Shown piece after piece: positions 51,311 through 60,605 of a stretch of DNA of 64,000 nt. Position numbers and translations under genes: made by a program. A model generated the notes under the pieces. The model saw nothing but the letters and a program-made list of their open reading frames with translations, did not search any database and was not told the DNA's origin. The stretch comes from Sphingopyxis sp. Root154. GTDB taxonomy: Bacteria; Pseudomonadota; Alphaproteobacteria; Sphingomonadales; Sphingomonadaceae. The stretch spans positions 539,865 to 603,864 of the forward strand of contig NZ_LMGI01000002.1 of NCBI RefSeq assembly GCF_001427105.1, given 5' to 3'. Numbering within the stretch: the first letter of the stretch is position 1; each line of letters opens with the position of its first letter.

Positions 51311-51633
51311 AGTCTTTCTCCTTCCGGTTGGTCCTCTGGAAAGCAAGAACCGAAGGCCCGCAAGCGGACGTTCCGGCACCGGTTTATGTGCGCCTTCCAT
51401 GTGGAATGGGCGGGCCGTTAGCCGCCTTGGCCGCCAAAAGCAAGGGGTCTGCGTGGCTTTTCGCGTTCAGTGGAGACTCAAGGAGCCGGGCGCTCCAGTC
51501 TCAACTCGGCGACAAAGCGACTCCGTTCGTCGCAAAAGTATTGAGAACAAAACGGGAACATGGAACAAAAAGTCCAACGAAACCGTCGCTGGTTAACAAA
51601 GGTTTCGCACACAGAAGCCGAAAGGACAAGATC
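51311..51633. other. Divergent intergenic region: rpsB leader and SOS-type promoter
   Basis: A 323-base stretch without a gene. The rpsB side (51311-51480) is GC-rich leader with no strong hairpin recognised and presumably holds the ribosomal-protein promoter. The other side (51520-51610) is markedly AT-richer and contains the LexA-type box listed separately and a TTGAGA element, ending in the AAAGGACAAG ribosome site of the small membrane-protein gene. Confidence 0.6.
51545..51559 (+). promoter_or_regulatory. Alphaproteobacterial LexA (SOS) box, GAAC-N7-GAAC
   Basis: GAACAAAACGGGAAC reads GTTCCCGTTTTGTTC on the other strand, an exact GTTC-N7-GTTC with a T-rich centre, the direct-repeat operator bound by LexA in Rhodobacter, Rhizobium and Caulobacter. 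A third GAAC follows at 51563-51566. The box overlaps a TTGAGA -35-like element at 51541 and lies about 75 bases before the start of the small membrane-protein gene. It is in non-coding, AT-rich DNA, so chance occurrence is unlikely. lexA itself is not in the window. Confidence 0.75.
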
Positions 51634-51894
51634 ATGGTTCAGGTCGCTGCCGCTCTCCTCTTCACTCTCGCCGCCGGGCTCGGCGTCACGGTGATCCTGG
51701 CCATGCTCAAGAATAACGAAAATGCGATTCTCTCGGCGCTGCTCGGCGAAGGCGCCTTCCCGGTCGATGCCGCCCCGCAGTCGGGTCCGCTTCCGCAGAA
51801 GATGACGCTGCGCCGCTCGCCGGCGCGCCGCGATGCCCCGCGCCCGGTCCGCGCTGCCACGCGTATGCAGCCGGCACTCAGCCGCGCCGCTTGA
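51634..51894 (+). CDS. Small single-span membrane protein, probably LexA-controlled
   Basis: An 86-residue protein with one N-terminal membrane helix (about residues 3-25, VAAALLFTLAAGLGVTVILAML), a short neutral linker (NNENAILSALLGEGAFPV), and a basic Pro/Arg-rich tail (LRRSPARRDAPRPVRAATR). By the positive-inside rule the tail faces the cytoplasm. AAAGGACAAG is a good ribosome site. The LexA-type box in its promoter suggests induction by DNA damage. In size and topology it recalls SOS-induced division inhibitors such as Caulobacter SidA, with no sequence similarity that I can show. Its last 17 bases overlap the end of the convergent pssA gene. Confidence 0.8.
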   Translation: MVQVAAALLFTLAAGLGVTVILAMLKNNENAILSALLGEGAFPVDAAPQSGPLPQKMTLRRSPARRDAPRPVRAATRMQPALSRAA

Positions 51895-52651
51895 CCTTCG
51901 CGTAACTCGCCAGTCCGAACGGCAGCATCACCAGATAGAGCGCGCATACCGCGAGCAGCGTCTGCCAGGGCGCGGTGACGAGCGCGGCGCCGAGCAGGCC
52001 CACGCCCGCCAGCGCGAACAGGCGCCACGACCGGCGAAGCCGGATCGACGACCAGCTATAGGTCGGGATCGCCGAGATCATCAGCATCGCGATGGCGAGC
52101 GCCCAGGGCATCACGACATACCATTCGCGGAACAGCTCGTTCCCGGTCACCATCCACAGATAGACGGGAACGAACGACAGCCCCGCGCCCGCGGGCGCCG
52201 GAATGCCGGTCATGAAGCCCGCCGATTTGTGCGGCTGGAAATCAGCATCCATGCGCGAATTGAAGCGGGCGAGACGCAGCGCGCAGCACACCGCGAGCGC
52301 CAGCGCCGCGGTCCAGCCGAATTTCGGCGCGTCGGCCAGCGACCAGAGGAACAGGATCATCGCCGGCGCGACGCCGAACGCGATCACGTCGGACAGCGAA
52401 TCGAGCTCGGCGCCGAACTTGCTCTGCGCGCGCAGCAGCCGCGCGATGCGCCCGTCCATGCCGTCGAGCACCCCGGCGACGATGATCATCGTCACCGCCG
52501 CGGCCCATTCGCCGCCGATCGCGAAGCGGACGCCGGTCAGCCCCGAACAGAGCGCAAGGATGGTGATCGCATTGGGCGCGAAGGCGCGCAGGCTCACCCC
52601 GGCGATGCGGCGCCCCGCGGCATCGGGGATGACCTGCTCGTCCTCGGTCAT
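51878..52651 (-). CDS. pssA: CDP-diacylglycerol-serine O-phosphatidyltransferase
   Basis: Inner-membrane enzyme that makes phosphatidylserine from CDP-diacylglycerol and serine. The 257-residue polytopic protein carries the full CDP-alcohol phosphotransferase motif DG-x2-AR-x8-G-x3-D-x3-D, seen in GRIARLLRAQSKFGAELDSLSD. The fold is extended by C-terminal helices. Upstream psd lies one base away, so the two steps to phosphatidylethanolamine are encoded together. Confidence 0.96.
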   Translation of the reverse strand: MTEDEQVIPDAAGRRIAGVSLRAFAPNAITILALCSGLTGVRFAIGGEWAAAVTMIIVAGVLDGMDGRIARLLRAQSKFGAELDSLSDVIAFGVAPAMILFLWSLADAPKFGWTAALALAVCCALRLARFNSRMDADFQPHKSAGFMTGIPAPAGAGLSFVPVYLWMVTGNELFREWYVVMPWALAIAMLMISAIPTYSWSSIRLRRSWRLFALAGVGLLGAALVTAPWQTLLAVCALYLVMLPFGLASYAKVKRRG

Positions 52652-52652
52652 T

Positions 52653-53387
52653 TTATTGACCGATCCCGTCGATCGTCTCGGCGGTGCCGATCCGCGCGAC
52701 GACCGTCTCGCCAGCGAGCGTGCGCTGGCCGAGCAGAACCTGCGGCGTTGTTCCCTGAGGCAGATAGACGTCGACGCGGCTGCCGAAGCGGATCAGGCCG
52801 ACACGCTGACCGGTGGTGAGTTCGTTGCCCATCGTCACGAACGGCATGATGCGGCGAGCGACAAGGCCCGCTATCTGGGTGAAGCCGATGCGCACGCCAT
52901 CGGCGCGCTCGACGACGAAATGCTGGCGTTCATTCTCCTCGCTCGCCTTGTCGAGGTCGGCGTTCACGAATTTGCCGGGAATATAGACGAGCTTGCGCAG
53001 CGTTCCCGCGACGGGGGTGCGGTTGATGTGGACGTCGAAGACGCTCATGAAAATCGACACGCGCAGCATCGGCGCGGCGCCCAGTCCGTCGGGTCCGGAG
53101 ATTTCGGGCGGCGGCGGCACTTCGGCGATCTGCGTGATGAGGCCATCGGCGGGCGCGATGATGACGTCGCTCCCCGCCGGGGTCACGCGCACCGGGTCGC
53201 GAAAGAAGGAACCGACCCACAAGGTCACGCCGAGCATGAGCCAGCCGATGATTTCCCAGCCGAGCAGCCAGAAACAGAGGGTGACGATACCGGCGATCAA
53301 AAGGAATTTGCGGCCTTCGGGATGGATCGACGGCCAGTGCCATTTGATACCGCCGCCGGGGCGGTTCGAGGATATGATATTGGACAT
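52653..53387 (-). CDS. psd: Phosphatidylserine decarboxylase proenzyme
   Basis: Pyruvoyl enzyme that turns phosphatidylserine into phosphatidylethanolamine at the inner membrane. The 244-residue protein has two N-terminal hydrophobic segments (about residues 29-62) and the conserved [16 protein letters not shown] and [13 protein letters not shown]. The self-cleavage site is Gly202-Ser203 in [11 protein letters not shown], where the serine becomes the pyruvoyl group. This is the short (archaeal-type) form of the enzyme. The gene directly precedes pssA. Confidence 0.96.
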   Translation of the reverse strand: MSNIISSNRPGGGIKWHWPSIHPEGRKFLLIAGIVTLCFWLLGWEIIGWLMLGVTLWVGSFFRDPVRVTPAGSDVIIAPADGLITQIAEVPPPPEISGPDGLGAAPMLRVSIFMSVFDVHINRTPVAGTLRKLVYIPGKFVNADLDKASEENERQHFVVERADGVRIGFTQIAGLVARRIMPFVTMGNELTTGQRVGLIRFGSRVDVYLPQGTTPQVLLGQRTLAGETVVARIGTAETIDGIGQ

Positions 53388-53523
53388 GGCCGTTCTTCTA
53401 GGGGGCAGCTTCTATACTGACAATGGATAAGGCGCAGGGCCAGTTCCACCGGCAGTTGATCAATCGCCCCGCTTTGCCTAAGGCGCTCGCAACTCCGACT
53501 CCCCAAGGACAAAGGCTGAACGC

Positions 53524-54738
53524 ATGGGCAAGATCAAGGTAGCCAACCCGGTCGTCGAACTCGACGGCGACGAAATGACCCGGATCATCTGGCAGTGGAT
53601 CCGCGAGCGGCTGATCCTCCCCTATCTCGACATCGACCTTCATTATTACGACCTCGGCATCGAGAAGCGCGACGAGACCGACGACAAGATCACCGTCGAG
53701 GCCGCGAACGCGATCAAGAAATATGGCGTCGGCGTGAAGTGCGCGACGATCACCCCCGACGAAGCGCGCGTCGAGGAGTTCGGCCTGAAAAAGATGTGGA
53801 AGTCGCCGAACGGCACGATCCGCAACATCCTCGGTGGCGTCGTCTTCCGTGAACCGATCGTGATGAAGAACGTCCCCCGCCTCGTCCCCGGCTGGACCGA
53901 CCCGATCGTCGTCGGCCGCCACGCGTTCGGCGACCAGTATAAGGCGACCGATTTCCGCGTCCCCGGCCCCGGCAAGCTGCGCCTCGTGTTCGAAGGCGAG
54001 GACGGCACGCTGATCGACGAGGAAGTGTTCCAGTTCCCCTCGTCGGGCGTCGCGATGGGCATGTACAATCTCGACGATTCGATCCGCGACTTCGCCCGCG
54101 CCAGCCTGAATTATGGCCTCGCGCGCCAGTGGCCCGTGTATCTGTCGACCAAGAACACGATCCTGAAGGCCTATGATGGCCGCTTCAAGGACATTTTCGA
54201 AGAAGTGTTCAACGCCGAATTCAAGGCGCAGTTCGACGAAGTCGGCATCGTTTACGAACATCGCCTGATCGACGACATGGTCGCCTCGGCGCTCAAGTGG
54301 AGCGGCAAGTTCGTCTGGGCCTGCAAGAATTACGACGGCGACGTCCAGTCGGACACCGTTGCGCAGGGCTTCGGCTCGCTCGGCCTGATGACCAGCGTGC
54401 TGATGACCCCCGACGGCCAGACGGTCGAATCCGAAGCCGCGCACGGCACCGTCACCCGCCATTACCGCATGCACCAGCAGGGCAAGGCGACGTCGACCAA
54501 CCCGATCGCGTCGATCTTTGCCTGGACCGGCGGCCTCAAGCACCGCGGCAAGCTCGACGACAATGCCGCGCTGATCAAATTCGCCGACGACCTTGAAAAG
54601 GTCTGCGTCGCGACGGTCGAAAGCGGCAAGATGACCAAGGATCTGGCGCTGCTGATCGGTCCCGACCAGAACTGGCTGACCACCGAAGGTTTCTTCGAGG
54701 CGATCGTCGAAAATCTCGAAGCCAAGATGGGCGGCTGA
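53524..54738 (+). CDS. icd: NADP-dependent isocitrate dehydrogenase
   Basis: TCA-cycle enzyme that oxidises isocitrate to 2-oxoglutarate. The 404-residue protein is of the eukaryote-like homodimeric class: [19 protein letters not shown] at the start, [47 protein letters not shown] and [35 protein letters not shown]. Asn and Arg residues of the NADP site are in place. At this branch point carbon flows either here or to the glyoxylate shunt, whose second enzyme (glcB) is also in the window. The gene is followed by a hairpin that reaches the next start codon. Confidence 0.97.
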   Translation: MGKIKVANPVVELDGDEMTRIIWQWIRERLILPYLDIDLHYYDLGIEKRDETDDKITVEAANAIKKYGVGVKCATITPDEARVEEFGLKKMWKSPNGTIRNILGGVVFREPIVMKNVPRLVPGWTDPIVVGRHAFGDQYKATDFRVPGPGKLRLVFEGEDGTLIDEEVFQFPSSGVAMGMYNLDDSIRDFARASLNYGLARQWPVYLSTKNTILKAYDGRFKDIFEEVFNAEFKAQFDEVGIVYEHRLIDDMVASALKWSGKFVWACKNYDGDVQSDTVAQGFGSLGLMTSVLMTPDGQTVESEAAHGTVTRHYRMHQQGKATSTNPIASIFAWTGGLKHRGKLDDNAALIKFADDLEKVCVATVESGKMTKDLALLIGPDQNWLTTEGFFEAIVENLEAKMGG

Positions 54739-54777
54739 TAACAACCAAAAAGGTTGGGATAGTCCTCTAGCCAATCG

Positions 54778-54802
54778 GGGCCGGCCTGCATAAGGTCGGC
54801 CC
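54778..54802 (+). terminator. Hairpin between icd and the antiporter gene
   Basis: GGGCCGGCCT (54778-54787) and AGGTCGGCCC (54793-54802) form a 10-pair stem including one G-U pair, loop GCATA. It ends two bases before the antiporter ATG, with only TT after it, so it is at most a weak terminator. The AAGG that could serve as the antiporter ribosome site lies inside the loop and 3' arm, so control of translation is a real alternative. Confidence 0.5.
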
Positions 54803-54804
54803 TT

Positions 54805-56589
54805 ATGGTATCGGAAACAGAAACATCCGCCATCGGCAACGCGCTGGTGGTCCTCGGCGCCGCTGGAATCGTGATCCCGGCGTTCGCGCGCTTCCGCCTG
54901 CCACCCGTGATCGGCTTCATTCTCGTCGGGCTGCTGGTCGGACCCTCGGGGCTTGGGGCGCTGGCGAGCGACTATCCGTGGCTCAAGCATATCACCATCG
55001 GATCGACCGAGGACATCGCGCTCTTTGCCGAATTCGGCATCATTCTGCTACTCTTCTCGATCGGGCTCGAACTGTCGTTCCGGCGTCTGTGGCAACTGCG
55101 AAAACTCGTGTTCGGCATCGGCGCGGCCGAACTGCTGCTCGGCGGGGCGATCCTCGGCGGCGCGTTATGGCTCTTCGGCGGTTATTCGACCCCCGCCGCC
55201 TTCGGCCTGGGCATCGCGCTCGCGCTCTCCTCGACCGCACTGGTGCTCCCGATCGCGGGCACCAAATCGGCGGTCGGCCGCGCCTCCTTCGCGATGCTGT
55301 TGTTCGAGGATCTGGCGATCGTGCCGATCATCTTCATCCTCGGCGCGCTGGCGCCCAGTGCGACGGGCGACAATGCCGAACTGCTGCTGACTACATTGTG
55401 GCAGGGCGTGGTGGTGGTCGCGGCGCTCGCGATCGGCGGCTGGTTCCTGCTGCCGAAGATCTTCGCGCAGGCCGCACGCGCCAAGGACCCCGAACTCTTT
55501 CTCGCGGCGAGCCTGCTCGTCGTCATCGTCGCCGCGCTCGCGACCGCCGCGGTCGGGCTGTCGCCCATCGTTGGCGCGCTGCTCGCGGGCCTGATGATCG
55601 CCGAAACCGAATATCATAACGAGGTCGAGGCGATCACCGCACCGTTCAAGGGCCTCGCGCTAGGGGTGTTCCTGATCAGCGTCGGCATGGGGCTGAACCT
55701 CAAGACAATCGCCGAACAATGGCCGGAGCTCGTCGCCGCGGTGGTCGGCGTCGTCGCGATCAAGGCGATCGTCACCGCGGCGCTGCTGCGCTTTTCGAAC
55801 GTCGCAAGGCGCGGGACGGCAGCGGAGGTCGGCCTGTTGATGTCGAGCCCGTCCGAAACGACCTTGATCGTGCTCGCGACGGCGCTCCAGGCGCAGATCA
55901 TCAGCCGCAGCACCGCCGAATTCTGGCAGCTCGTCACCGCGATCGGGCTGACGATCACGCCGCTGCTCGCGCGTATCGGCCACGACGTCGCGCGGCGGAT
56001 CGAAATGCGCAGCGAAGGCGCGAAGCCCGAGGAAACGCCCGAGGGCCGCACGGTGATCGTCGGGTTCGGCCGCGTCGGCCACACCGTTGCCGAACTGCTG
56101 CGCGAACATGGCCGGCCCTATGTCGCGGTCGACGCCGACATCGACACGGTCGCTGCGGCGCGGCGCGATGGCTTCATCGTCCGCTTCGCCGACGTCGCCC
56201 GCCCGGGCAGCCTCGACCGGCTGGGGATCGAAACCGCGAACGCGATCGTGCTGACGATGGACGATCCCGTCCAGCAGCTGCGCATGACGCGCCAGCTCAA
56301 GCAGAAATATCCGGACTTGCCGATCATCAGCCGCGCACGCGACGCCGACCACGCCGCCGCGCTCTATCAGGCGGGCGCCAATGATGCGGTGCCCGAGACG
56401 CTCGAAAGCTCGCTTCAACTCGCCGAGGCGGTGCTGATCGATCTGGGTGTCGCGATGGGGCCGGTGATCGCGTCGATCCACGACGTGCGCGCCAAGATGC
56501 GGCACGACATCATGACCAAGGGCCAACTGGAACGCGAGCCGCGTATCCGCAAGACCCGCCGCCCCATCGAGAGCAGCAAGAAGGCTTAG
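54805..56589 (+). CDS. CPA2-family cation:proton antiporter with TrkA-N domain (KefB-like)
   Basis: Inner-membrane K+/H+ or Na+/H+ antiporter of 594 residues. Residues about 8-385 form some 12-13 helices (GLLVGPSGLGAL, LFSIGLELSFRRLW and GLMIAETEYHNEVE are typical of the Kef/Rosm family). Then comes a cytosolic Rossmann TrkA-N domain with VIVGFGRVGHTVAELL and the acidic residue in VAVDADIDTV. The glutathione-gated regulation of true KefB/C is not predictable here. It ends nine bases before the convergent M16 gene, with no clear terminator between. Confidence 0.93.
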   Translation: MVSETETSAIGNALVVLGAAGIVIPAFARFRLPPVIGFILVGLLVGPSGLGALASDYPWLKHITIGSTEDIALFAEFGIILLLFSIGLELSFRRLWQLRKLVFGIGAAELLLGGAILGGALWLFGGYSTPAAFGLGIALALSSTALVLPIAGTKSAVGRASFAMLLFEDLAIVPIIFILGALAPSATGDNAELLLTTLWQGVVVVAALAIGGWFLLPKIFAQAARAKDPELFLAASLLVVIVAALATAAVGLSPIVGALLAGLMIAETEYHNEVEAITAPFKGLALGVFLISVGMGLNLKTIAEQWPELVAAVVGVVAIKAIVTAALLRFSNVARRGTAAEVGLLMSSPSETTLIVLATALQAQIISRSTAEFWQLVTAIGLTITPLLARIGHDVARRIEMRSEGAKPEETPEGRTVIVGFGRVGHTVAELLREHGRPYVAVDADIDTVAAARRDGFIVRFADVARPGSLDRLGIETANAIVLTMDDPVQQLRMTRQLKQKYPDLPIISRARDADHAAALYQAGANDAVPETLESSLQLAEAVLIDLGVAMGPVIASIHDVRAKMRHDIMTKGQLEREPRIRKTRRPIESSKKA

Positions 56590-56598
56590 GTCAGGACC

Positions 56599-59538
56599 CT
56601 AACGCCCGCCCGCCGCGGGCGCCGGAGCCGGCGCCGCGCCCAAGGCCGATGCATCGGCCAGCGTCATCCCCTTGGGCAGGATCGCCAGCGACCATTGGCG
56701 CGCGGGCGTCAGATATTGCCGCGCCAGCCGCTGAACATCGGCGGCGGTGACCGCTGAAATATCATCCTGGATCGACAGCGCGGCGGCGGTGACGCGGGGA
56801 TCGCGGGTCGCACCTTCGAGCAGGAACATCCAATAGACATTACCCGTCGAGGCGCGCGCGACCTGTTCGCGGATCGGGCCGGCGTTGCGCGCCAGTTCGT
56901 CGGCCGTGATCGGCTTTGCGACGAGGTCGGCGGCAATATCCCGGGCGATACCGTAAAAGCGATCGAGATCCTTCGGCGCCAGCAGGCTGCCGACGAGGAG
57001 ATAGCCGCCGGTGTCGAAGCCCGTCGGCCAGTGGCTGTCGACGACAGGACCATAGCTCGCCCCCTGTTCGGCGCGCAGGCGGTCGAAGAGGCGATCGTTG
57101 AAGATTGCCGCGAGCACTTCGAGCCCGCGCGCATCGCGCGGATTAGCGAGCCCGCCGCTGGTCGGCCAGGCGGTCATTGCCGCTGCCTGCCCTTGCTCGC
57201 CGCGGTGATAGGCGATCTCCGGAACCGTGACATGTTTCGCAAAATCGACGCGCTGGCCGGCCGGCGGCGCGAGGGTTTGACGCGGCGGCAGGGCGCCGAG
57301 CGTCTCGGCGAGGATTTTCTTGTAATCGACCGCTTCGAGGTCGCCGAAAATCTGCACCTCGATCGGCCCGCTCGCGAGCCGCGGTTCCCAGAAGGCCCGG
57401 AAGGCGGCGGGGGTCAGCGCCTCGATCTGCGCCTTGTCCGGCGCGGCCCAGCGCGCGTCATTGTTGGTCAGCCAGCCGCGCAAATTGCGGTCGAGCACGG
57501 CATTCGGCGTCGCGTCGTTGAGATCATATCCGGTGAGGAAACCGATGCGCAGCCGTTCGACCGGCGCCGGATCCCAGCGGGGCTGGGCGAGCTTGCCAGC
57601 GATCAGCCGCATCTGGTCGGCCAGGTCGGCGGGCCGGCTTTCGGCCGACAGTTCGAACGCATCGTCGTCGATCGCGAAATTCATCTGGATCTGCCGGCCG
57701 TTGGTCAACTGGTCGATCTCGTTCTGCCCCCACGGGCCGATGCCGCTTGCGACCAGCGCATAGTCACCGGTCCAGAGCAGGTTCGGCGCGTCGGCGGCAA
57801 CACTGCGGTTGCCGGTGCCGAAGCGCACATTGACGCGAACCTTGCCCGGCTCGACCTTGTTGTTCGACACCAGCGCGGTCACGCCATTGGCGAATTCGAT
57901 CCGCTCGGCGCGCAGACCGAGGAGAGGGCTGGTCGCGGCGATCGTGCCCGGCTGGCCGACGACAGGAAGCTGCTTGAAATCGGCCTTCACCGTCGCGAGC
58001 CGGTCGTCGCGCGCAGTCACCGGAGCCTTCAGCGCGGCAAGCACTGCCGCGTCGCCGCCTGCGGCGGTCGGTGTGGTCAGCACGACGCGGGTTACCGGCG
58101 CGGCGAAGATCGCCTTGCTGATGTCGAGCATCACTTTCGGCGTCGCCGATGCGCGGATCGCCTTGAACATGTCGACCTGCCCCTGCGGGCTCGTCACCGT
58201 TTCGTTGATATCGACTGCCCGGACCATGTCGTCGGCGAGCCGCGCGCCGGGCTCGTTGCGCGCATTTTCCAGTTCCTTGACGAGGAACGCCTGGATCTCG
58301 TTTGCCTCGCGGTCGATGTCGGCCTGCGACGGCGGGTTTTTCACCGCGTCGGCGATCACGCCGCGCACGTCGGCGAGCGCGGCTTTCCAGTCGCTCAGGG
58401 GAACGATCGACGCCATCGTCACATCGACACTGCGGCTGACATATTGCTGCTCGACCGTCGCGACCAGATAACTACCGCCGCTGCGCGCGCGGTTTTCCAG
58501 CCGGCGGTTGACCAGCGCCTGCGCGATGAATTCGAGATAGAGCCGCCGCGTATTTTCCACCGTGTCGATGCGCTTCTTCCAAGGGCGCACCATCGCGAGC
58601 GTCAGTGCGAGCGGCTGGTTCGCCTCGACGATTTCGCGCGCCGCGGGTTTGGTCGGGTCGGGTTTGCCGAAATCGGGATTGGCGGGGTTGGGTCCGTCGG
58701 CTTTCCAGTCGCCATAATATTTCGCAACCAGCCCGGCGAGGACCACGGGATCGGCATCGCCGACGATGACCACGACCGCCCGGTCAGGGCGATACCAGCG
58801 ATTGTGGAAGGCCGCGACAGAGGTCGCGCTCGCCTTGCCCAGCGACGCGGTGGTGCCGATCGGCGAGCGGTCGCCGAGCAATTGCCCTGCGAACAGATGC
58901 GCGTTGGTCGCGTCGGCGATCCGCTTTTGCGGACCATCCGCTTCGCGAAGCTCGGACATCACAACGCCGCGCTCGGCGGCGACCGCGAGTTCGGAGATGC
59001 GCGGTTCGCGGACCATGCCCGACAGCAATTTCATGCTTTCGTCGAGATTGGCCGGCGTGACGCTCGGCAGGTCGAGCTGATAGACCGTCTGCGTCGGGGT
59101 CGTCTGGGCGTTCGAATCGCTGCCGAAGGTGACGCCGAACCGCTGCCAGATGCGCTTGGCTTCGCCGTCGGGAATATGCTCCGATCCGCGGAAGGTCAGA
59201 TGCTCGAGCAAATGGGCGTAACCGCGCTCCTCATTGGTTTCGAACATCGAGCCGACGTCCATGCGGACGCGGATCGACACCTGCCCCGGGGGCACCCCAT
59301 TGTTGCGCACCGCATAGCGTACGCCATTGGGAAGAACGCCAAATTGCCACGCCGTATCGCGCGGAATGTCGCTGCCGACATAGAGCCAGTCGCCGCTTTT
59401 CGCCTGCGTGCCGAGGGTTTTCGATGCTGTCCCTTGGGCGCCTACGGACGGCCCCGCCAGCAGCAACGCAGCAGCGGCGCCGGCAAGGAGAATGGATCGG
59501 GTCAAACGAAGCGGCGTGTGCCGAGAGAAATAGGACAT
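56599..59538 (-). CDS. M16-family zinc peptidase, tandem form
   Basis: Secreted or periplasmic peptidase of 979 residues. A signal peptide (residues about 12-34) is followed by the first M16 unit with the inverted zinc motif HLLEH (His109, Glu112, His113) in GYAHLLEHLTFRGSEH and the downstream Glu in the MSELRE region. The second M16 pair, from about residue 530, lacks the zinc motif and serves as the inactive half, as in pitrilysin-like enzymes. It is about twice the size of PqqF-type single units. The substrate is unknown; roles in degrading signal peptides or small periplasmic peptides are usual for the family. Confidence 0.92.
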   Translation of the reverse strand: MSYFSRHTPLRLTRSILLAGAAAALLLAGPSVGAQGTASKTLGTQAKSGDWLYVGSDIPRDTAWQFGVLPNGVRYAVRNNGVPPGQVSIRVRMDVGSMFETNEERGYAHLLEHLTFRGSEHIPDGEAKRIWQRFGVTFGSDSNAQTTPTQTVYQLDLPSVTPANLDESMKLLSGMVREPRISELAVAAERGVVMSELREADGPQKRIADATNAHLFAGQLLGDRSPIGTTASLGKASATSVAAFHNRWYRPDRAVVVIVGDADPVVLAGLVAKYYGDWKADGPNPANPDFGKPDPTKPAAREIVEANQPLALTLAMVRPWKKRIDTVENTRRLYLEFIAQALVNRRLENRARSGGSYLVATVEQQYVSRSVDVTMASIVPLSDWKAALADVRGVIADAVKNPPSQADIDREANEIQAFLVKELENARNEPGARLADDMVRAVDINETVTSPQGQVDMFKAIRASATPKVMLDISKAIFAAPVTRVVLTTPTAAGGDAAVLAALKAPVTARDDRLATVKADFKQLPVVGQPGTIAATSPLLGLRAERIEFANGVTALVSNNKVEPGKVRVNVRFGTGNRSVAADAPNLLWTGDYALVASGIGPWGQNEIDQLTNGRQIQMNFAIDDDAFELSAESRPADLADQMRLIAGKLAQPRWDPAPVERLRIGFLTGYDLNDATPNAVLDRNLRGWLTNNDARWAAPDKAQIEALTPAAFRAFWEPRLASGPIEVQIFGDLEAVDYKKILAETLGALPPRQTLAPPAGQRVDFAKHVTVPEIAYHRGEQGQAAAMTAWPTSGGLANPRDARGLEVLAAIFNDRLFDRLRAEQGASYGPVVDSHWPTGFDTGGYLLVGSLLAPKDLDRFYGIARDIAADLVAKPITADELARNAGPIREQVARASTGNVYWMFLLEGATRDPRVTAAALSIQDDISAVTAADVQRLARQYLTPARQWSLAILPKGMTLADASALGAAPAPAPAAGGR

Positions 59539-59625
59539 TGGCTCATCTTATCGCCTTCGAACCTTGCTGGCCACTGAACTGTCATGCGGCTTGTCCTGCG
59601 GACGCCACGGGCTTAGCCAGATACG

Positions 59626-60489
59626 ATGGATATCCCTTCACCAGCCGCCCCGCTCGCCGCGCTCGTCCAGATGACGAGCGGCATCGACCCCGCCGTCAAT
59701 CTGGCGACGATCGACCGCGCGATGAGCGAAGCCGCGGCGCACGGTGCCGCGATGGCCTTTCTTCCCGAAATGTCGCTGCTGCTCGACCGCGACCGCGCGA
59801 GATCGGGCGCGCACATGACCCGCGAAGCCGACAGTCCCTGGCCCGCGGCGCTGCAGGCGATGGCGCAAACGCACGGAATATGGCTGCATTCGGGATCGAT
59901 GCCGCTCCTCGCCGACGACGGCGAACGACGCGTCAACCGCGCCCATGTCATCGCAGCCGACGGCAGCATCCGTGCGCGCTATGACAAGGTCCACATGTTT
60001 GATGTCACCCTGCCCTCGGGCGAAAATTGGCAGGAATCGGCCGCCTATGCCGGCGGGGACGCCGTGACGGTCGTCGATACGCCGCTGGGACAGTTGGGAC
60101 TGAGCATCTGTTACGACCTGCGCTTCCCCGAACTTTACCGCGCGCTGGTCGATCGCGGCGCGACGGTGATCGCCATACCCGCCGCCTTCACTGTGTCGAC
60201 GGGGGAAGCGCATTGGCATGTCCTGATGCGCGCGCGGGCGATCGAAACGGGCTGTCATGTCGTCGCGGCGGCGCAGGGCGGCACGCATGAAGACGGCCGG
60301 CAGACTTTTGGTCACAGCCTAGCCGTCGATCCCTGGGGTATCGTTCTGGCCGATGCCGCAACGCCGGGCGATGCGCACGCCGAGGGTTATGCGCTGACGC
60401 TCGCCCCCATCGACGCGGCGGCGGCCCAACGCGCCCGGCAGGCGATCCCGCTCGCGCGATCGCGGACGAACCGCACCATCGCACTCTGA
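59626..60489 (+). CDS. Carbon-nitrogen hydrolase (Nit2-type omega-amidase-like)
   Basis: Nitrilase-superfamily amidase of 287 residues. The catalytic triad is Glu48 (FLPEMS), Lys121 (YDKVHMFD) and Cys162 (LSICYDLRFPELY). The sequence around KVHMFDV and ICYDLRFPELYR fits the Nit1/Nit2 group, whose members hydrolyse deaminated glutathione or alpha-ketoglutaramate. It is cytoplasmic with no signal peptide. The ATG is chosen by family length; a short divergent gap of 87 bases separates it from the M16 gene. Confidence 0.93.
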   Translation: MDIPSPAAPLAALVQMTSGIDPAVNLATIDRAMSEAAAHGAAMAFLPEMSLLLDRDRARSGAHMTREADSPWPAALQAMAQTHGIWLHSGSMPLLADDGERRVNRAHVIAADGSIRARYDKVHMFDVTLPSGENWQESAAYAGGDAVTVVDTPLGQLGLSICYDLRFPELYRALVDRGATVIAIPAAFTVSTGEAHWHVLMRARAIETGCHVVAAAQGGTHEDGRQTFGHSLAVDPWGIVLADAATPGDAHAEGYALTLAPIDAAAAQRARQAIPLARSRTNRTIAL

Positions 60490-60543
60490 CCCTGCATCGC
60501 CGCGCCGTGGCGACGCGTGGATGTATCCCCACCCGGAACGAAC

Positions 60544-60574
60544 AAAGGGCCCCGAGCGAAGCTCGGAGCCCTTT
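60544..60574 (-). terminator. Intrinsic-type terminator after the small secreted-protein gene
   Basis: AAAGGGCTCCGAGC and GCTCGGGGCCCTTT (minus strand) pair over 14 positions with one mismatch around a three-base loop. It ends in CCCTTTGTT with only a short T run. It lies about 30 bases past the stop of the 76-residue gene and 55 bases past the amidase stop on the other strand, so it can serve both convergent genes. Confidence 0.75.
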
Positions 60575-60605
60575 GCGAAAGTCTGGCTAGCCAGATCAGC
60601 CGTTA

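Noticed and set aside
53380..53423. Promoter-like TATACT and TGACAA between psd and icd
   Set aside because: TATACT has no -35 at a workable distance on the plus strand, and the minus-strand pair TTGTCA/TAGAAG matches poorly at -10.
57031..59577. An 848-codon open frame antisense to the M16 peptidase
   Set aside because: Same shadow effect of GC-rich codons; the M16 frame has the zinc motif and signal peptide.
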